The notes under the pieces: generated by a model
Told to the model about the DNA's origin: nothing
Seen by the model: only the letters and a program-made list of their open reading frames with translations
The model's database searches: none
Shown: one piece after another, positions 16,854-19,843 of the stretch
How positions within the stretch are numbered: position 1 is the first letter of the stretch
Layout: each line of letters starts with the position of its first letter
Source: UBA4661 sp002405405
GTDB lineage: Bacteria; Bacteroidota; Ignavibacteria; Kapaibacteriales; UBA4661
Assembly (NCBI GenBank): GCA_036847245.1
Contig: DAIUAL010000036.1
Coordinates: 1 to 19,843, forward strand
DNA length: 19,843 nucleotides
Direction: 5' to 3'
Made by a program: the position numbers and the translations under genes

Positions 16854-16895
16854 ATGTTCGGATCTTATGCTACGATGTTCGGATCTTATGCTACG
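16854..16895. repeat. Tandem duplication of a 21-bp unit
   Basis: Two back-to-back identical 21-bp units, each running from ATGTTCGG to ATGCTACG, lie between a gene end (16915) and the hairpin at 16744-16769. The exact match suggests a recent slippage duplication. Confidence 0.9.
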
Positions 16896-16914
16896 CCAAT
16901 AATGGATTATGAAT

Positions 16915-17400
16915 TTAGGGCAAGGTAAATTCTACATACGAACTTAATCGTTGCGCTACTGCATCGTTGAAATAAATTTGTGCCGAAGCAAAGGTATTGC
17001 CTTCAAATCGAATCATCCCTACATAAACCGAATCAACATATACAGAGAATATTTTCGCATTGTGTGCGGAAAATGCAAGTGAAAAATCTACGGACTCAAA
17101 AACTGTTGTATTTACTTCTGTTGATTTTGATATTTGTATTGCTTGTATGCCGGTGCTTGTACTATAGGTGATTTTGATCTTGCCATCACGAACTGCTTGG
17201 ATCGTAGTAACCGCTTCACTTTTACTACGAAACGTAAATCGTAACGGTATGGGTGGTGCTTCACAACCACAGTAATCACCGCTACATCCGGTTATGGATG
17301 TGCCAAGCATAATTGGTAAAAACACTAACAAACAACGAACAAATAAAAACTTTGCACTATTATCCACTTTGGGGATGCGGGTGTTATGTAAAATATCCAT
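16915..17400 (-). CDS. Small putative lipoprotein of unknown function
   Basis: The 161-residue product has a basic N-terminus, a hydrophobic core (FLFVRCLLVFLPIMLG) and the lipobox ITGC with lipidation Cys at 39, so it is probably an outer-membrane or periplasmic lipoprotein. The start of the mature part is cysteine-rich (C39-SGDYCGC). About 110 residues of alternating polar/hydrophobic sequence with predicted beta strands follow (IKITYSTSTGIQAIQI, FSVYVDSVYVGMIRF). I do not recognise a family. AAAGGAAA lies about 8 bases before the ATG at 17400. It is 164 bases downstream of the C10 cysteine protease gene on the same strand. C10 protease loci in other bacteria often carry a small inhibitor gene next to the protease, so an inhibitor role is a context-only guess. 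Confidence 0.7.
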   Translation of the reverse strand: MDILHNTRIPKVDNSAKFLFVRCLLVFLPIMLGTSITGCSGDYCGCEAPPIPLRFTFRSKSEAVTTIQAVRDGKIKITYSTSTGIQAIQISKSTEVNTTVFESVDFSLAFSAHNAKIFSVYVDSVYVGMIRFEGNTFASAQIYFNDAVAQRLSSYVEFTLP

Positions 17401-17564
17401 GTATATATTTTTCCTTTAATGATATAAATGTAGGATTTTAGTAAAACGTGCTGTTGAAAGAATTTAGACCTTGAGCTTTGAAAAATGAGTCGCTCAGCAG
17501 TATTGTTTTGCGGTTTTTACTACAGTCTCACAGATAGACTAGGTGATCCTGCCAAACTGAGTTT

Positions 17565-18881
17565 TCATGGCGCAATATTGATCACGGCATTTTGGCAAGA
17601 AGTATACCCCATGCCATTGCCATTAAAGTAAAACCAACCGTTGCCACTTCCTCCCCACCCCCAATTCATGTGAAAGAATAAAACAGAGTAGCACGGGTAG
17701 CTAATTCTTTCGTAACCATCACAATTCCAAGCATGTCCTATATTCTGTGAATTAAAACCTCCGAGTATAACAGGTCTTGAAAAATTAAGATTTTGAATAA
17801 TATCAAGATAAGTACCTGATGAATAGGATATATAGTTAGCCGAATTGTAGCCAAAATTGTGAAGAGTCGATACGATAGACGACATTTGACTAGCTGTACC
17901 TTCGCATTGATACTGAGCACTAAGATTATCAGCAACTTGTTTCATTAGCAGTGCAACATGGGGGTTAGTTCCGAAACTTGTCCCAAAGCTAGTTGGTGGC
18001 AAAGGAACATCGCTCATAGCACTCCAGTTAAATGCTTGAGGGTATTGCCATCTTCTCATTACTTGAGCAACAGCAACAGTAACGCAACCTGACCATGCTC
18101 TATCGCAGTCAAAATAGTACCCAGTAGGACAGAAGGTTGCATTAAACGGGAAATAATCGTTAAAACCACATCCTTGATTCCACGTAGCTGCAATGAGCGG
18201 ACCAACCCTCGTAACAGTTGGTGGTCTATCACAGTTTGGCGGACCGGGTTCTTGAGGATCATCGTCAAATTGAAATATAGTCGATGATTTTGATTTTAAG
18301 GATTCTTCTTTAAGGATACTTTTAACGCGTCTCCATTCAAAGCTATATTCATCCGGCTTCTTGATTTTTCCCTTTTTAATTGCATCTATATAATCTTTTG
18401 TTTTAAGTATCCATTCTGACAAAGATGTATTTTTGCTTTGCATTAAATCCTTTTTTTTAAGACTCATATCTTCAAAAACTCCTTGCTGTGAATATGCCAC
18501 AATCGGAGTATAATCTTCGTCAGCAGAAATAAGAATAAAACCTCCACTAGAATAATTGATCACATGGAATAAGGTATCTTGTTCGTCTTGAATCGAGAAA
18601 GACGCCTTAATCATTTTTCTAGACAATTTCAAGTCTTTATTCTTGCTATCACTATTGCCACTACTGATAATTAAACTTCCTAATTCGGCAATCATTTTAG
18701 CTTGATCATGCGAAATCTTTTTAGACTGTTGTACTCTATGTTGGTCTTGAGCAGTTGACTGCAATACGCTCGGTTGTATTGCCTGCTCGACGCTACTACA
18801 AGACATTAAAAATAAAACTCCGAGCATCATAATGCTGATATGAAGTTTGTATAACGCATTTTTCAAATTGGTTGATTTCAT
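17565..18881 (-). CDS. C10-family (streptopain-like) cysteine protease, lipoprotein precursor
   Basis: The 438-residue precursor resembles streptopain/SpeB and the Bacteroides Bfp proteases. An N-terminal lipoprotein signal ends LMSC (Cys28). A Spi/inhibitor-like prodomain follows (about 75-165, with GGFILISADEDYTPIVAYSQQGVF). The catalytic domain opens with the family feature PLIAATWNQGCGFNDYFP and has the nucleophile in SGCVTVAVAQVM (Cys266) and the catalytic His in IGHAWNCDGY (His383), then NWGWGGSGNGWF. All key residues are present, so it should be an active protease made as a zymogen. Unlike its neighbours it has no T9SS tail, so it is probably tethered by lipid. The open frame extends to a TTG at 18965, but MKSTNLKN at 18881 gives a proper lipoprotein signal. 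No Shine-Dalgarno is visible. By eye the coding sequence is richer in A/T and lysine than the neighbouring T9SS genes, which may indicate transfer. Confidence 0.85.
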   Translation of the reverse strand: MKSTNLKNALYKLHISIMMLGVLFLMSCSSVEQAIQPSVLQSTAQDQHRVQQSKKISHDQAKMIAELGSLIISSGNSDSKNKDLKLSRKMIKASFSIQDEQDTLFHVINYSSGGFILISADEDYTPIVAYSQQGVFEDMSLKKKDLMQSKNTSLSEWILKTKDYIDAIKKGKIKKPDEYSFEWRRVKSILKEESLKSKSSTIFQFDDDPQEPGPPNCDRPPTVTRVGPLIAATWNQGCGFNDYFPFNATFCPTGYYFDCDRAWSGCVTVAVAQVMRRWQYPQAFNWSAMSDVPLPPTSFGTSFGTNPHVALLMKQVADNLSAQYQCEGTASQMSSIVSTLHNFGYNSANYISYSSGTYLDIIQNLNFSRPVILGGFNSQNIGHAWNCDGYERISYPCYSVLFFHMNWGWGGSGNGWFYFNGNGMGYTSCQNAVINIAP

Positions 18882-18961
18882 GTTTTTAATTGATAAGAGA
18901 TAATAAATAAAAATTATGCTGTAATTACTAAATGTTACAACAACTACGCTTTTCGAATACC

Positions 18962-19168
18962 TCAAAATTCAAATGTGGGTGACGGATCATTGCGTACCAC
19001 CGTTTTCTGTGCAAACACTTCTTGTGGGTTTGCCACACCCCACACAAAGCACACCGCCATACAAAGCACCATAATGCGGTGTACTATCGAAAGTCGTGGT
19101 GTTGCATATACCACTGGCTGAACATCGTGCTTTTGAGTAAAGCACTGCGGATTATTGTTGGTCGTCAT
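18962..19168 (-). pseudogene. Orphan extended-signal-peptide ORF, paralogous to the N-terminus of the trypsin-like protein
   Basis: This 68-residue ORF starts MTTNNNPQCFTQKHDVQP and is colinear for about 46 residues with the first part of the trypsin-like precursor, with one single-residue gap (a 3-base indel that keeps frame). It includes the polar N-extension and the hydrophobic core RIMVLCMAVCFVWG. It then diverges to a possible cleavage site (VFAQ) and a short tail DPSPTFEF before TGA at 18964-18962. It has no mature domain. The C10 gene frame beyond is different; an in-frame TGA precedes its TTG at 18965, so the two are not a fusion, although the TTG overlaps the leader stop. Most likely it is the 5-prime remnant of a lost exported protein; alternatively it is a translated leader peptide ahead of the C10 gene. 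The ATG is preceded by GAGGAG, giving a normal translation start. Confidence 0.6.
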
Positions 19169-19416
19169 AATGACTCCTCAAAAATAAAAAATGGATTTCG
19201 CTCTCAAGACCTGCACCTCCATTCTTACGAGCGCAGTATCTTTGCACAGTATGTTCCTCCAAGTTGCCTAGACGAGATTGGTTCGTACTGTGTGCATGGG
19301 AGGAGCGAACGAACAAAATGTTCTTCCCATGCGTTTTTTTTGTTCTGTTGTCAAAAAGCTGTTGTCAAAACGTGTGCATTTCCCTTCGTATGCCTTTGTC
19401 GCAAAAGTGTGTTTTG
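19169..19416 (-). other. Region between the orphan leader and the second 207-bp repeat
   Basis: No gene is supported here. The stretch carries a CTGTTGTCAAAA direct repeat (two copies 14 bases apart near 19344-19369) and, at the edge of the repeat, a GTGTG-TTTTG-CACAC hairpin. It is partly similar to 16292-16498 but about 40 bases longer. Confidence 0.5.
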
Positions 19417-19623
19417 CACACCTCGAAAGTGAAACTCTAACGAATGCTCATTACTGCTCAATTTACACAGCCGATTTTCAAAAAATAGAGTACATGATAG
19501 AGTATGTGGAAAACTTTTTGAAAGCGTGTTTTCAGTGCATGAGTTGTGGCAAAAATGTGTTTCCCACATCCTGAAAGTCAATACTTTCTTTCCCAACGGG
19601 TCGATTTTCTTTCCGAACGGGCA
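19417..19623 (-). repeat. 207-bp repeat, copy 2
   Basis: Identical to 16499-16705 and in the same orientation relative to a downstream MTTNNN leader. The paired ATAGAGTA motifs are at 19485-19492 and 19497-19504. Identity ends abruptly at 19623, where the 20-21-bp tandem units continue in this copy but unrelated sequence follows in copy 1. Together with 16499-16705 it marks a duplicated cassette. Confidence 0.95.
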
Positions 19624-19664
19624 GATTTCTTTCTGAATGGACAGATTTACCTCCAAATGAATCA
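19583..19664. repeat. Degenerate 20-21-bp tandem repeat, about four units
   Basis: Units begin at 19583, 19604, 19625 and 19645, with the consensus pattern ATTTTCTTTCCGAACGGGCA. Units 1-2 fall inside the 207-bp repeat and are therefore also in copy 1 (16665-16705); units 3-4 exist only here, and the fourth is strongly decayed. Read on the minus strand this gives repeating PFGKKI/PLGKKV heptads, but I see no gene that uses them. Confidence 0.7.
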
Positions 19665-19770
19665 AAATGGCTTTTTGCACTATGCACATTGAAATGGATA
19701 CACCATCTCACAACCACGAAACACACTACTAAACTTCAGGTGTAATGTAATGCAATTTTCTCGTAAAAAA

Positions 19771-19814
19771 AGTAGTAAAATAGTAGTAAAAAAGTAGTAC
19801 GAAAGTAGTATGTC
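19771..19814. repeat. Four 11-bp-phased AGTAGTA direct repeats
   Basis: AGTAGTA occurs at 19771, 19782, 19793 and 19804, exactly 11 bases apart, with mostly A-rich 4-base spacers. The spacing of about one helical turn places all copies on one DNA face, which suggests a cooperative regulator site, an iteron-like array or bent DNA. It lies upstream of the second cassette and near the window edge; the window ends in CGAGGA, so a plus-strand gene could also start just beyond. Confidence 0.8.
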
Positions 19815-19843
19815 AATTTGTCAGGTCGTGGCATAAACGAGGA

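Noticed and set aside
17490..17560. AGTCT/AGACT hairpin after the C10 protease gene as a terminator
   Set aside because: Only a 5-bp stem with a 7-base loop and no convincing T-run on the gene strand.
18882..18965. N-terminal extension of the C10 protease from the TTG at 18965
   Set aside because: The 28 extra residues are a hydrophobic A/T-driven translation ahead of a complete lipoprotein signal starting at the ATG; an in-frame TGA directly precedes the TTG.
16499..19623. The 207-bp pair as ends of a composite transposon or insertion sequence
   Set aside because: No transposase or recombinase frame, no terminal inverted repeats and no visible target-site duplication; each copy is placed consistently upstream of a homologous leader instead.
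1..19843. tRNA, rRNA, riboswitch or CRISPR features
   Set aside because: No cloverleaf with a T-loop GTTCGANTC-type segment, no rRNA-like conserved stretches and no regularly spaced palindromic repeats were found by eye; covariance-model search could still find a small RNA.

Overview
The window looks like chromosomal DNA of a bacterium in the Bacteroidota/Chlorobiota/Ignavibacteria/Kapabacteria (FCB) group. Three proteins end in type IX secretion (T9SS) type A sorting domains. The groESL promoter has the Bacteroidota architecture TTTG-N20-TAnnTTTG. The heat-shock operon carries a perfect CIRCE operator. A Bacteroidota-style TamB homologue is present. Placement below that level is inference; the mix of features resembles Kapabacteria/Ignavibacteria relatives more than Bacteroides. 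No mobile-element enzyme, tRNA, rRNA or CRISPR array was seen.

Layout: positions 1-8794 are envelope and housekeeping genes. A partial unknown gene and a SIMPL-domain protein lie on the minus strand. They diverge from pyrE, a 1651-residue TamB-like protein and a large secreted protein (fibronectin III plus carboxypeptidase-regulatory-like repeats plus T9SS tail) on the plus strand. A perfect bidirectional terminator at 8829-8859 separates this from a long minus-strand block. That block holds a SprA-related (CJM1_0395-like) HExxH protein, aat, groEL and groES, with its own promoter, CIRCE and terminator signals.

Positions 13040-19843 form an accessory, secretion-oriented region, all on the minus strand: a T9SS-sorted protein of unknown function, a trypsin-like T9SS protein that appears to have lost its catalytic serine, a small lipoprotein, a C10 (streptopain-like) cysteine protease lipoprotein, and an orphan 68-residue leader ORF.

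The most unusual signal is a duplicated 5-prime cassette. The first ~46 residues of the trypsin-like protein (a signal peptide with a ~32-residue N-terminal extension) recur in the orphan leader ORF 2.9 kb away. Upstream of each leader lies a 207-bp block identical base for base in both copies (16499-16705 and 19417-19623), so the noncoding block is better conserved than the adjacent coding leader (~90% by hand alignment). Around the second copy are 20-21-bp tandem units and, at the window edge, four AGTAGTA motifs spaced exactly 11 bp apart. I read this as a repeated promoter/5-prime-UTR/extended-signal-peptide module shared by exported proteins. Whether it is multicopy in the genome cannot be decided from this window.
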